A DNA stretch of 64,000 nt, taken from the NCBI GenBank assembly GCA_016710115.1, contig JADJLN010000001.1, positions 496,001 through 560,000 on the forward strand. Reading direction: 5' to 3'. This stretch comes from Saprospiraceae bacterium. GTDB taxonomy: Bacteria > Bacteroidota > Bacteroidia > Chitinophagales > Saprospiraceae. Both the position numbers and the translations under genes were made by a program. How positions within the stretch are numbered: position 1 is the first letter of the stretch; every line of letters starts with the position of its first letter. Positions 30,340 through 40,576 of this stretch are shown piece after piece. A model generated the notes under the pieces. It worked only from the letters and a program-made list of their open reading frames with translations. It was not told where the DNA came from and made no database searches.

Positions 30340-32761
30340 ATGGAACATGAAAACACCAATCCTGACTCCGCCGGCCGAGGCATCAGCTATTTTATGAACA
30401 CAGCCAATTGGTGGAAACCACTGTTGTTCATCCTGGTGATCAGTGTGGCTGGTGTCGGCATGATCGGTTATCAGACCTATTTCGAAGCGCCACCCATGTC
30501 GGGCTTTGTTACCGAGGGTGGCGAAGTTGTGATCAGCAAACAGGATATTATAGATGGTCAGCAGGTCTTCCACAAGTATGCCTTGATGGAATATGGCAGC
30601 TTTTTCGGTGATGGCGCTCAACGCGGACCGGATTATACGGCGGAGGCTCTCCACCTGATGACCGTCCATATGAAGCAATTTGCCATTGATGAATTCGCAC
30701 AGGTGAACGGTCGCCCACCTACAAATATGGAGGAACGTATTATAGCGGAGGACATCAAGGATGAGCTGAAGGAAAACCGGTTTGACAAGGCCAATGACCA
30801 GGTTTCTCTGACTACCGCACAAGTCGCTGCCTGGGATGGTGTCAGAACGTATTATCTGGACAGGTTTCTGCAACGCGACGATCATGAAGGGTTTCCCTAC
30901 CCGGGTTATATTACAGATGAGGATGAATTGTCGGATCTAAGTGCATTTTTCTATTGGGGTGCCTGGGTATGCGTGGTCGAACGACCTGGAAATGATTTCA
31001 GTTATACCCACAACTGGCCGTTCGATCCTGAAGCAGGAAACACACCTACCTCTCCAGTGGTGCTGTGGTCCGTATTGGGTTTATTAGGATTTGTTCTCGG
31101 TTGTGGGATCGTTCTTTACTTTATTGGGCAATACAATCAATTACCGAATAAATTTTTCAAACCGCCCACCAGGGATCTGTTGGATGAAGCCAAGGTATCG
31201 GCTTTCAAGCCTACCCCAACGCAGCGCGCCTCCTTCAAATTCTTTCTGGTTGCAGCCCTGCTATTTGCCATTCAGGTCATGAGTGGAATAGTGACCATTA
31301 ATGATTTTGTCAATTTCCTGGGTTACTTTGATATTCACCCGTCACCCGCTTTCCCGGTCACTGTAGCCAGAAGTTGGCATTTGATGCTGGCTTTATACTG
31401 GATCACCGCATGCTGGATCGCATCGTCTATTTTCATCCTGCCTATACTGGCAAAAAAGGAAATCAAGGGACAGCTTTTCCTGATCAATCTGCTGTTTGTT
31501 CTGGTCTTTATTCTGGTGGGTGGTTCGCTTGTCGGAATGGTCATGGGGCCAAAAGGACTGATGGGAGACTGGTGGCATTTGCTCGGACATCAGGGCTGGG
31601 AATTTGTTGATTTTGGCAAATTATATCAGGCCCTGTTAATGGTTATTTTTGTGTTGTGGGGTATCATTGTTTTTCGCGGTGTCCGTCCGGCATTCATCAA
31701 AGGCCAGCCATGGAATCTCCCGAATTGGATCATCTATTCAGTCATTGGTATTCCCCTGTTATTTATTTCCGGATTTGTGGCCACTCCTGAGACCAATTTT
31801 GTTATTGCTGATTTCTGGCGATGGATGGTCATTCACATGTGGGTAGAAGCTTTTTTTGAAGTCTTTATTACGGTTATTGTCAGTTATCTGCTGGTATTGA
31901 TGGGGCTTGTCAGTCGACAGGCGGCGGTACGTGTCATTTATATCGCCACCTTATTATTCCTGGGTACAGGGTTATTGGGGATATCACACAATTTCTACTG
32001 GAATGCCAAACCGGTGGCAACGATGGCCTTGGGCAGTGTGTTTTCGACCCTTCAGTTTGTACCCCTCATTTTATTGACTGTGGAAGCCTGGCGGTTCAAG
32101 AACATGCCAAAAATTGCGATTAACGGCGTTGAGAAAAAGGATCTGGTCAATTTCGGTTTTCCAGAAGTCTTTCTTTTTCTGGTTGCCGTGAATTTCTGGA
32201 ATTTCTTCGGAGCTGGCGTGATGGGAATTATCATCAATTTGCCATTGATGAATTATTATGAGCACGGCACCTATCTGACCATCAATCATGCACATGCTGC
32301 GCTCATGGGTGTGTATGGCAATATTTCCATTGCGGCATTATTATTTGCAACGCGTCTGTTGTTGAAAAATGGCGCTTGGAGCACCCGATTGGTGATGACT
32401 TCATTTTGGGCCATCAATATCGGTCTGATGCTGATGGTGGCACTTGATCTGTTTCCTGCCGGAGCCATCCAGTTCAAGGTAGTGGTGGAAAAGGCTTGTG
32501 GTTTGCCCGTTCTCATGAATTTATCGGTGTTGGCATTTTCGAAACATTGACCGGCTGCGGGGCATTGGTGCAAGTGTTTTCTTTTTTATCGGTGTGCTTC
32601 CGTTGACCTGGTTTATTGTGTCCCGTTCTATGTCTTTAAAAAAGCCCTTGGAAGGTTTTGAAACAGACGAACTTGACGACCATACACCGGAGGATGGTCT
32701 TGCTCAGAAGATACCTGACCGGTTGAAAGATGAGCCGAGTGCAGTTGTTGTTGAGTCTTAA
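30340..32761 (+). CDS. norZ: Quinol-dependent nitric oxide reductase, qNOR (frame-disrupted)
   Basis: Reduces NO to N2O with electrons from quinol in the inner membrane; detoxification or denitrification. The long single-subunit form is recognisable: an N-terminal membrane helix, then an extracytoplasmic domain (FEAPPMSGFVTEGGEVV.., DGQQVFHKYALMEYGSFFGDG), and a heme-copper-oxidase-like core of about 12 helices with ligand motifs ARSWHLMLALYW, VIHMWVEAFFEVF, GISHNFYW and NHAHAALMGVYG. The frame breaks near 32490 (aaaaggc) and 32555 (accggc). Joining restores KGLWFARSHEFIGVGIFETLTRLRG... and the C-terminus ending SAVVVES at 32761, about 806 residues in all. A candidate Rrf2 site lies 36 bases upstream. 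Confidence 0.92.
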
Positions 32762-32828
32762 TCAAATGTATATTTCATCCTGAATACCGATCCAATTATA
32801 TTTCTCATCATTAAAATTCAGTTTACTT

Positions 32829-34204
32829 ATGAAATCGTTTCAACTAATTTTAGGATTGATGTTGGCGGTCCTGTTGTTCGGCACTATTGGTTGTAAAAAA
32901 GATAGTATCGACCTGCCGTCACTTGCAGCAGATTATTCAGCCGATGTCCCAGTGGCATGGAATAGTCTGATTGAAATTATCGATCGGTATTCACCTGGCT
33001 ACCGGCCACCTGCTGCTTCCCGCATGTTTGGATATATCGGCCTTGCCGCTTATGAAGCAGCCGTGCCCGGAATGCCAGACAACAAGAGTTTGGGAAACCA
33101 TTTTTCAGGATTATTTCTGCCTGTTGCGGATCCCCATCTCGAATATCATTGGCCCAGTGCTGTAAATGCAGCCTATCATTACATGTTGGTTAATGCGTAT
33201 CCACATATTTCCGATTCGGATAAACTGCGGATCCAAACGCTGGATCAAACCATGGAACAATCCCTTGCTGCTTCAACCGAAACAGAAGTATACAACAGAT
33301 CAAGGGTGTTTGGTGAGGCCGTTGCCGAGGCTGTTTTTTCCTGGTCAAAAAATGATCTGAGCGGACACGAAGCCTATCTTGATCCTTTTCCGGTAAGTTA
33401 CCAACCTCCACAAGGACCTGGAAAGTGGCAGCCTACATGGCCTGATTATACCCCGGCACTGTTCCCTTACTGGGGACAAGTACGTACGTTTGCAATGAAT
33501 AGTTCCGACATCATCGCAAAGGAACCTTTGGCATGGAGTGAAGATCCTAATTCACAACTATTCAAGCAGGCGAAGGAAATCTATGATGTGGTCAATGCGA
33601 TCCAATCCGGACAGAATGTGGAAGGCATGTGGATCGGCGAATTTTGGAGCGATGATTTTCAGGATGTCACGTTCACACCGGCTGGCCGCTGGATCGCAAT
33701 TACCACCCAGATTATGAAGCTGGAAAACCGAGTCTGGATGTTGCCGTTGAGGTATACGCAAAAATTGGAATGGCAATGGCTGACGCGGCTATAGCCATTT
33801 GGAATTCTAAATTCCTTTATAATTATGAACGGCCGATTCAGTATATCCGCAGGAATTTTGATTCCAACTGGAAGACGAATCTGACCAATCCTCAGTCGGG
33901 TCAATCCGGGTTGACACCACCTTTTCCCGCATACCCAAGTGGCCATTCCGGATTTGGTGGCTCCGCTGCAGGGATACTCGCCAGTACATTTGGCAACCAG
34001 TATACGTTTACGGACAACTGCCACAAGGATCGGACAGATTTTAATGGGGCTCCACGTACATTCTATTCATTTTCGAAAATGGCTGAAGAAGATGCCTACT
34101 CACGCCTGCCACTAGGTGTTCATTTTAGAATGGACTGTGATGAAGGATTGCGGTTGGGTTACCTTGCCGCTCAACGGGTCCAACAATTGCCGTGGAGATC
34201 ATAA
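32829..34204 (+). CDS. Vanadium-dependent haloperoxidase-like (PAP2) lipoprotein (frame-disrupted)
   Basis: About 458 residues. The signal MKSFQLILGLMLAVLLFG then TIGCKKD has a lipobox cysteine, so it is membrane-anchored. The body resembles the vanadium chloroperoxidase/PAP2 superfamily: RPIQYIRRNFD near residue 335, the phosphate/vanadate-binding core PAYPSGHSGFGGSAAGIL, and SRLPLGVHFRMDCDEGLRLG near the C-terminus (Arg..G.H....D.). The frame breaks near 33730; one extra base restores KLENASLDVAVEVYAKIGMAM. Whether it is a haloperoxidase or an acid phosphatase cannot be told from sequence. It lies directly after the NO reductase and before two halogenase-like genes. Confidence 0.82.
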
Positions 34205-34212
34205 AAGTTGTT

Positions 34213-34278
34213 TTTCCCACCATGGTCTCATAAACGGTCTTTCTTTTGTAAATGATCACACAGGACCATGGTGGGAAA
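34213..34278 (+). terminator. Long inverted repeat after haloperoxidase gene
   Basis: Perfect 15-bp arms TTTCCCACCATGGTC / GACCATGGTGGGAAA separated by 36 bases, 8 bases after the stop codon and followed by tgttttatcctttattt. The long loop is unusual for a terminator; a regulatory or processing role is also possible. Confidence 0.5.
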
Positions 34279-34421
34279 TGTTTTATCCTTTATTTCAGCA
34301 GTAGCTGGCTATGCCACAAAGTCATCAAAGGAATACAGTTGGCTTTGTTGTAGAAAATGGCGTTTTGCAGGTAAACACGAGCGCACCTTAGTAACCTATT
34401 TATCACTTTAATCTTGAAATC

Positions 34422-35995
34422 ATGAACATTGTCATAATTGGAAATGGCATACTTGCCAATTTGGGTGCGATGTATTTCAGCAAGCACCTGCCTCCTTCAG
34501 TTCATATCACTATTGTGGGCCCGGATGATCGGGAAGGATTACCAGTAGTTGGAGAATCCATAATTGAGATCACAACCCATGTTCTGGAAACTAAATTGGG
34601 TTTGGGACAGTATCTCATGAAAAATCATTTGCCCAAATATGCCCTCACCTATTATTTCAAAATGGATCCTGATGATCCAACGGATCGGACCTATGCCGTG
34701 CATTGCAATGAACGGGGTCCGGATGATCTGCGAAAACTGGACGGCTGGGAAGGCCCGATGGATAACCCGCCATCCTGGTTGATCAACCGGGAAGTATTTG
34801 ACCGGGATATTCGGGAAATGGTTTCACACACGGATGGAATCGAACGGATCGATGGTCATGTTCGCGATGTCCAGATTTGTCAGGACCAGCAGCACACGCT
34901 GTTCATCGAGAAAATTTCAGGCGAGCAAATACAGATGGATGCGGATTGGGTGATCGATGTATCCGGACGCAAACAGGTTTTGCCCAGAAAGCTGAACAAT
35001 ATTATTCGTCCCGAAGGACAGCGGGATTGCTTCTGGTTTCGAGTGGCCGGATTTGATCGTGAACTACTGAAGAAGATCAACGCATTAGGCCCCATGCCTC
35101 CTGGCCCCGGCGAACCTTATCATTACGACCGGTATTACAGCACGCACCATTTTATGGGGCGGGGCAACTGGATCTGGATGATTCCGATGAAAGGGGAGGA
35201 TGAACGCGATCTGATGAGTATCGGATTTGTCTCCCATCCGGATCATTTCGACGGGAATGTCAGCACGATGGAGTCCTTTCTGGAGCAGGTCGACAAAACA
35301 CATCCCGTCGTGAGTGATCTCGTGCGGAGTGGTGAGATCGTGGATACAAATGTGTTGAAACGATATCATTATGTTGTCAACCCCATGTATTCGGCAGAAC
35401 GGTGGGCAATCATCGGTGATGCGGCTTATGCGCCTGATCCCTTGTTCAGCAATGGGCTGGCATTCGGAACGATTCAATGGGAACAGGTAGGAGCGATGAT
35501 CCGGAAGGATATGGAAGGCACCTGGATGCACCCTATGTCACGAGTATGGCTGAGGCTTTTCTGGGGCCGGTACTGGCAACACAGACAGCCATTTCAAACT
35601 GGTATGCCTCCATGCATGATCCGGTACTGAGTGCTATTCGTCTGAATTGGATCGAGATCTCCTATTTCTATCTGTTGCTGCCGCTGGTCGTCAATGAATG
35701 TCATTTTCGGGAGGACAGGCTGAATTACTGGAAGCTCTTACAGAATACCTCTGACATTCATCCGTTCGATATTTCTCAGGACCTGATCCAGGCCCGGGAA
35801 AAACTGGGACCGACAACACCTGACCACTTTGTGTACATGGGCAAGGAGAAGGTCAATCCAAGAGCAATGGAAGTGCTGCAGGATCTGCGGGGTATTCATG
35901 AACAGGGTGTAGCGGGTGGCATGGTTCGAAAAGAATATACACGACAGATTCTGGAACGGATCGATAAAGTAGTACCATCATGGGTGATTGATTAG
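34422..35995 (+). CDS. FAD-dependent halogenase-like oxidoreductase, paralogue 1 (frame-disrupted)
   Basis: About 524 residues. MNIVIIGNGILANLGAMYF is an N-terminal FAD-binding GxGxxA motif; LPVVGESIIEITTHVLE matches the V-G-E-(S/A) region of flavin-dependent halogenases. NWIWMIPMK resembles the G-W-x-W-x-I-P motif that distinguishes halogenases from monooxygenases, and WAIIGDAAYAPDPLFSNGLAFG is the second FAD motif. The frame breaks near 35520 (ggaaggcac), after which HLDAPYVTSMAEAFLGP then HFVYMGKEKVNPRAMEVL run to the end. Assignment to the tryptophan-halogenase-like superfamily is reasonable, but the substrate is unknown and the GWxW motif is imperfect. A close paralogue follows. Confidence 0.6.
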
Positions 35996-36025
35996 ACCAA
36001 TTGATTTTCCTCCTGTTTTGAACTC

Positions 36026-36057
36026 GTCCCCGGGCATGTGACTGTCCGGGGACATTT
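36026..36057 (+). terminator. Stem-loop between the halogenase-like paralogues
   Basis: GTCCCCGGgCA / TGtCCGGGGAC, a strong GC-rich stem with loop tgtgac followed by attttag, 30 bases after the first paralogue's stop codon. Confidence 0.65.
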
Positions 36058-36154
36058 TAGTGAGAATAATCCCCTTACCTCTGATCACCGTATTCCGGCC
36101 CAATTCTTGATTCAAATTGATGGAGAGTGATTGATCAGAAAGAATTAACGAGTT

Positions 36155-37536
36155 ATGAAAATTGCATTGATCGGCAACGGTATCCAGGCCAACCTGGGAG
36201 CCCTTTACCTGCGGAATCGCTTTGGTGACAAACTGCATATCACACGAATTGGGCCTGCTGATCGCGGTGGTTTGCCTGTCGTCGGTGAATCCATCATCGA
36301 GATCACCACGCATTTCATGGAAGGGCATCTCGGCCTGGCGACCTACTTCAGAGACAACCATTTGCCCAAATACGCGCTGACCTATTATTTCAAGATCGAC
36401 CCGGACAATCCGGAAGATCGCACCTATTCTGTGCATTGCAATGAGCGCGCTCCGGATGATCTGCGGACAGTGCCCGGATGGACAAGCCCGATGAATCAGC
36501 CGCCCTCCTGGTTGTTGAACCGGGAAGTGTTCGATCGTGACCTGCACCGGATGGTGGATGATCAACCGGCGATCCACCAGATTATCGGACTGGTCAAAGA
36601 TGTGGAGATCCGTCCGGGAGGCCAGCATCTGCTGACCGTGCAGGGAGAGGATGGAACCATGCAAACAGTGGAAGCCGATTGGGTGATCGATCTGACTGGC
36701 CGCAAGCAGTTGCTCGGCCGCAAGTTGAATCTGGTGGTCAAACCGGACGGTCAACGCGACTGTTTCTGGTTTCGATTGAAAGGGTTTGACCGCGAATTGC
36801 TGAAGAACATCAATGCATTAGGTCCAATGCCTGCAGGCCCTGGCGAGGAATACCACTATGAGCGGTATTATTCCACGCATCATTTCATGGGTCGTGGTTT
36901 CTGGATCTGGAATATTCCCATGAAAGATGTGGATGGAAGTGATATGATGAGTATCGGCTTTACGTCACATCCCGACTATTTTGAAGGAAATGTCAAGAAC
37001 ATTGACGATTTTCTCATGTATACGGATCAAAGTCATCGGGTGGTGTCCGACCTTGTTCGCAGTGGCACGGTAGATGATACCAATATGATGAAACGATATC
37101 ACTATGTCGTCAAGCAGGTGTATTCGCCCGATCGCTGGGCAATTGTCGGGGATGCCGCTTATGCGCCAGATCCCCTGTTTTCCAATGGACTGGCATTCGG
37201 TGTGATCCAGTGGGATCAGATCGGTGAGATGCTCATGCGTGATCTGGAGGGGAGATTGGATGATCAATATGTCCACACACTGTCAGATGCCTTAAGAATA
37301 CATCGGAGTCACATCCGTTTGATATTACACCTGACCTCGTCGAAGCACGCAACAAGTTGGGCCAAATTCGTCCGGAACATTTTGTCTATATGGGCAAGGA
37401 AAAGGTCAATCGCAGGGCGATGGAAATGCTGGATGATATTCGTGGTATTTATGAACAGGGAGCAGAGGGAGGACGGATTCGGAATGAATATTCCCGGCAG
37501 ATTCTGGAAAAAGTGAAGGAGATGATGGCCCTTTAA
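36155..37536 (+). CDS. FAD-dependent halogenase-like oxidoreductase, paralogue 2 (internal deletion)
   Basis: Highly similar to the preceding gene over its first 370 residues: GNGIQANLGALYL, LPVVGESIIEITTHFME, FWIWNIPMK and WAIVGDAAYAPDPLFSNGLAFG are all present. After HTLSDAL (about 37290) roughly 65 residues found in paralogue 1 (from SMAEAFLGP to LNYWKLLQ) are missing, and the remaining tail (TSESHPFDITPDLVEARNKLG ... HFVYMGKEKVNRRAMEML ... EKVKEMMAL) resumes in another frame, ending at 37536. The deletion could be real or an assembly collapse. FAD-binding parts are intact, so the flavin domain could fold; the C-terminal helical part is probably damaged. Confidence 0.58.
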
Positions 37537-37621
37537 GGGGCCCAATGCCAACATACATCCAAATCATCTTTTTCTGTGATCGCTATTACACAGATCAGGA
37601 AATAGATCGATCACTTTTGTG

Positions 37622-37635
37622 AGTGAACATTCACT
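37622..37635. promoter_or_regulatory. Candidate TetR operator
   Basis: AGTGAA-ca-TTCACT, an inverted repeat of the kind bound by TetR-family repressors, 16 bases before the ATG of an operon whose second gene encodes a TetR protein. Position over the translation start region fits repression. Confidence 0.55.
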
Positions 37636-37651
37636 TCCAAATATTGATATC

Positions 37652-38065
37652 ATGATCGGTCAACGAAACCTGACAGCTGGATTCCTCACCATGGGCTTCT
37701 TTATGGCTTATGGTTTTCTTCTTATTTATCTGCGTGATTTTGCGCCTGACAAGGAAGCCCGGATCGCTGATTATGGTATAGGAAAGCATTTTGAGGCCAG
37801 ACTGGCTCATGTTCATGGCAATCTCTTTGCTTTTTTGAATATTGTCATCGGGTATTTATTGTGGCAATTTCGGTCGCGCATTCCTCATGCAAATGTCATT
37901 TCCTGGTTTGCGCTGGTTGGATTGCTGATGCCGATCGGTATCCTGGCTGAGATCTATTTGGGTGCTTCGCCTGTATTTGTCTTACTGGGTGCGATTTCCA
38001 TCGTTATTGCAGTGGTGTGGCTTGGGATTTCATTCATGAATATGCGACCTATCCATGAAGCATAA
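37652..38065 (+). CDS. Small four-helix membrane protein with conserved-looking histidines
   Basis: A protein of 137 residues with about four hydrophobic helices: LTAGFLTMGFFMAYGFLLIY, HVHGNLFAFLNIVIGYLL, ISWFALVGLLMPIGILAEIY and VFVLLGAISIVIAVVWLGI. The ARLAHVHGNLFAFLNIVIGYLL segment, with a histidine pair at the start of helix 2, recalls haem-ligating helices of oxidase/NO-reductase-like proteins, but no family is recognised with certainty. An apparent earlier GTG start overlaps the palindrome at 37622 and is less likely. It overlaps the TetR gene by 11 bases; its neighbourhood suggests a role in nitrosative or oxidative stress (inference). Confidence 0.65.
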   Translation: MIGQRNLTAGFLTMGFFMAYGFLLIYLRDFAPDKEARIADYGIGKHFEARLAHVHGNLFAFLNIVIGYLLWQFRSRIPHANVISWFALVGLLMPIGILAEIYLGASPVFVLLGAISIVIAVVWLGISFMNMRPIHEA

Positions 38066-38651
38066 TGATCGTCAACAGGATATCTTGATGGCGGCCGGTT
38101 CCATCCTTGCGGAGAGTGGGATCGAGCATTTGACAATCAAGAATCTGGCGAACCGTGTCGGGTTGGTTGAATCCGGTTTGTATAGGCATTTTGCCGGAAA
38201 AGAAGAAATTCTGTTGGGGCTGCTTGAAGAACTTGAACATCAACTTGCGGCCATTCTACAAGAAATCGATAAAGGTGATGATCAGACATCAGTCGATCGG
38301 GTGCAACAGATCTTGATCGGACATCTGGAATTTCTGGCAACGAATCCACATTTTCTGGTTGCCGTATTTTCTGAGGGAGTTCATGATTTCAGTGAGCCAT
38401 TACGAACAAGGATCAGACAGATCATGGCCTTGATGAAAACCTCGTTGACGAGCCATATCCAGCAATCACAGCACGATGGTCTGGTGCGCGACGATATATC
38501 GCCAGGCTCATTGGCTCAGATACTGATGGGCTCCATGAGATTGCTTCTTCTGGAGTGGCGAATGTCAAGATTTGACTATGACATCATCCCGAAGGGGCAT
38601 CAACATATAGCTCATTTAATCCTGTTAATCACACTCAATAATTCACAATGA
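38055..38651 (+). CDS. TetR/AcrR family transcriptional regulator
   Basis: A 198-residue repressor. The N-terminal helix-turn-helix is clear: ILMAAGSILAESGIEHLTIKN then LANRVGLVESGLYRHFAGKEEIL (about residues 10-50). The rest is an alpha-helical ligand-binding domain. It begins inside the end of the upstream membrane-protein gene and its stop overlaps the next ATG, so the three genes are co-transcribed. The AGTGAA-N2-TTCACT palindrome before the operon is the probable binding site. Confidence 0.92.
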   Translation: MKHNDRQQDILMAAGSILAESGIEHLTIKNLANRVGLVESGLYRHFAGKEEILLGLLEELEHQLAAILQEIDKGDDQTSVDRVQQILIGHLEFLATNPHFLVAVFSEGVHDFSEPLRTRIRQIMALMKTSLTSHIQQSQHDGLVRDDISPGSLAQILMGSMRLLLLEWRMSRFDYDIIPKGHQHIAHLILLITLNNSQ

Positions 38652-39067
38652 AACTCATATTGATCGCATCTATTTTTGGATTCTTTTTGTTTCCTTCTTG
38701 CCAGAATCAACACACCCATTCTTCTGGATCCGATGTTGTGGCTTTGAATCATGGACAACGGTGGGAAGCCAATCCGGAGACAACGACAGGCATTGCCAAT
38801 ATGCAAATGATTCTGGAAAATGCAAAGGGAAAGGAATTGGATCTATTGCAATTGCATACCGATCTTCAGGATGCTTATCAAACAATCTTCAAGCAATGCA
38901 CGATGACGGGTGAAGCGCATGATCGGCTGCATGACTACCTGATTCCGATAAAGGGCCACTTGGACAATTTGCTCTCGGCCTCTCCGGAAGAAGAGATGAC
39001 TGTTGTGGACAATTTTGCAAAGTATTTATCTACGTATGAAAATTACTTTACCACGGCCGGAGAGTAA
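38648..39067 (+). CDS. Small lipoprotein of unknown function
   Basis: A 139-residue protein with a lipoprotein signal (MKLILIASIFGFFLFPSC, cysteine at 18), a histidine-containing stretch (NQHTHSS) and an alpha-helical body. I recognise no family. Its ATG overlaps the TetR stop codon (ATGA), making it the third gene of the TetR operon. Regulation with the upstream membrane protein suggests a periplasmic stress function (inference). Confidence 0.72.
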   Translation: MKLILIASIFGFFLFPSCQNQHTHSSGSDVVALNHGQRWEANPETTTGIANMQMILENAKGKELDLLQLHTDLQDAYQTIFKQCTMTGEAHDRLHDYLIPIKGHLDNLLSASPEEEMTVVDNFAKYLSTYENYFTTAGE

Positions 39068-39132
39068 TCACTATTCCTTGTGGACAAATACTTGATCCAT
39101 TCGGGTATAGACAGGCCTAGTAATTTCTGATC

Positions 39133-39663
39133 ATGAAAAAGTATGCAACTATTCTTTTAGCAGTTTTGCTTGGGTTGTTTGGAGCACTTACTTTTTATCT
39201 GAGCACATCCGTGATCCTGGACCTTTTCGGAGTCCGGGAGTCAGAAGGTCAATATGTCCTGTTCGTCGTTTGGGCGAATTGGGTATGTAGTGTGCTCTAT
39301 TTTGCAGCCGTATATGGTATTCTGAAAAGGAGGAAATGGGCTTTTTATGTATTGTTGGCTTCCATTGGGATATTGCTACTTGCCGAAATCGGTTTGCAAG
39401 TCCATATTTCGAATGGAGGAGCTTATGAGCAAAAGACGGTATTTGCGTTGTTCTTTCGTGCGGCTCTTGCGGCTGTATTTGCCTGGCTGTTTATCGGCTC
39501 CAGCGAAAGTGAAGCCAATTCTTCCTGTTATTATTGGTGTATGTTCAATCTGCATAAGACCATCGATTGGCCAGTGCAACCAACGACAGCATCACCGGTA
39601 CCTCGATCAATACACCGACGACTGTCGTCAACGCCGCTCCGGAATCCAGTCCGAATAACATGA
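39133..39663 (+). CDS. Membrane protein, four helices, C-terminus uncertain
   Basis: Starts MKKYATILLAVLLGLFGALTF and has hydrophobic helices around residues 5-25, 40-60, 70-90 and 105-122 (FALFFRAALAAVFAWLFIG). No family recognised. The last 40 or so residues (after GSSESEA) are polar, cysteine- and proline-rich and run antisense through the end of the acr3 gene, so the true protein probably ends near 39530 and a base may be missing there. Confidence 0.55.
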   Translation: MKKYATILLAVLLGLFGALTFYLSTSVILDLFGVRESEGQYVLFVVWANWVCSVLYFAAVYGILKRRKWAFYVLLASIGILLLAEIGLQVHISNGGAYEQKTVFALFFRAALAAVFAWLFIGSSESEANSSCYYWCMFNLHKTIDWPVQPTTASPVPRSIHRRLSSTPLRNPVRIT

Positions 39664-40576
39664 TGGCTACAGCGACAGCCAGCTCGAAAAAATTGCTCGC
39701 GCCGATCATGGCGGAAGGAGCACAGGTGCGGTAGGGGAGTCCCAGTTTTTTACCACCAAACCAGGAGATAAAAAAGATCAGATAAGTCTGGATGATCAGT
39801 GGGATGGCAATCAAAATAATAAAAAATGGATGGGCCAATATTTGTTCTCCTTGAAATGCAAACAACAAGACCAGCGTCACTAATAAGGCACTAATCGAAA
39901 ATGGTTTGAGTCGGGGTAGAAATGAATTCGTGAACCACGCCTGGCCTCTTGATCTGATCAGCCATCGATTGGCAAAATATCCTGCCACCAACGGGATGAC
40001 GACAAATGCGACAACCGACGTCGCGAGGACATCAAACGGGATTTGAATGCCGGTTATTCCCAGGAGTAATTGGACAATTGGAATAAATAAGACAAGCAGG
40101 ATCAGATCATTGACCGATACCTGGACAAGTGTGTAATTGGGATCCCCTTTAGAAAGATACGACCAGACAAAGACCATAGCAGTACAAGGGGCGGCCCCTA
40201 GAAGAATTGCCCCGGCGATAAATTGATCGGCTTCTTCCGGGGTGATCCACGCAGAGTAGAGATGATTAAAAAATACCCAGGCAAAAAAGGCCATGGTAAA
40301 GGGCTTGATCAGCCAGTTGACGGTGACCGTCAGAGATAATCCCCGGGCATGCTGACGCCATTCTTTTAAAGATTGAAAATCGATGGAGGCCATCATCGGA
40401 AAGATCATCAGCCAGATTAAAATTGCGACTGGAATATTGACATGGGCTATTTCCCATTGCGCTATTTGGCGAATGGTATCACCACCGATAGCGCCAACAC
40501 CAATACCGATGGCGATACAGAGGAGGACCCACCAGGTCAGATGACGTTCGAAAAAGGAAATGCCGGAATCACTCAT
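39545..40576 (-). CDS. acr3: ACR3-family arsenite efflux permease
   Basis: A 343-residue, ten-helix permease (bile acid/sodium symporter superfamily) that exports As(III). The hallmark GAAPCTAMVFVWSYLSKGDPNYTLVQVSVNDL in helix 4 carries the essential cysteine. GASNFFELAVAVAIMLFGLDSGAALTTVVGVLIEVPVMLSL is the conserved helix 9-10 region. It is the last gene of the minus-strand ars operon and overlaps the end of the arsC-like gene by 8 bases. The N-terminus MSDSGISFFERHLTWWVLLCI is typical. Intact. Confidence 0.96.
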   Translation of the reverse strand: MSDSGISFFERHLTWWVLLCIAIGIGVGAIGGDTIRQIAQWEIAHVNIPVAILIWLMIFPMMASIDFQSLKEWRQHARGLSLTVTVNWLIKPFTMAFFAWVFFNHLYSAWITPEEADQFIAGAILLGAAPCTAMVFVWSYLSKGDPNYTLVQVSVNDLILLVLFIPIVQLLLGITGIQIPFDVLATSVVAFVVIPLVAGYFANRWLIRSRGQAWFTNSFLPRLKPFSISALLVTLVLLFAFQGEQILAHPFFIILIAIPLIIQTYLIFFISWFGGKKLGLPYRTCAPSAMIGASNFFELAVAVAIMLFGLDSGAALTTVVGVLIEVPVMLSLVALANRWSYAD

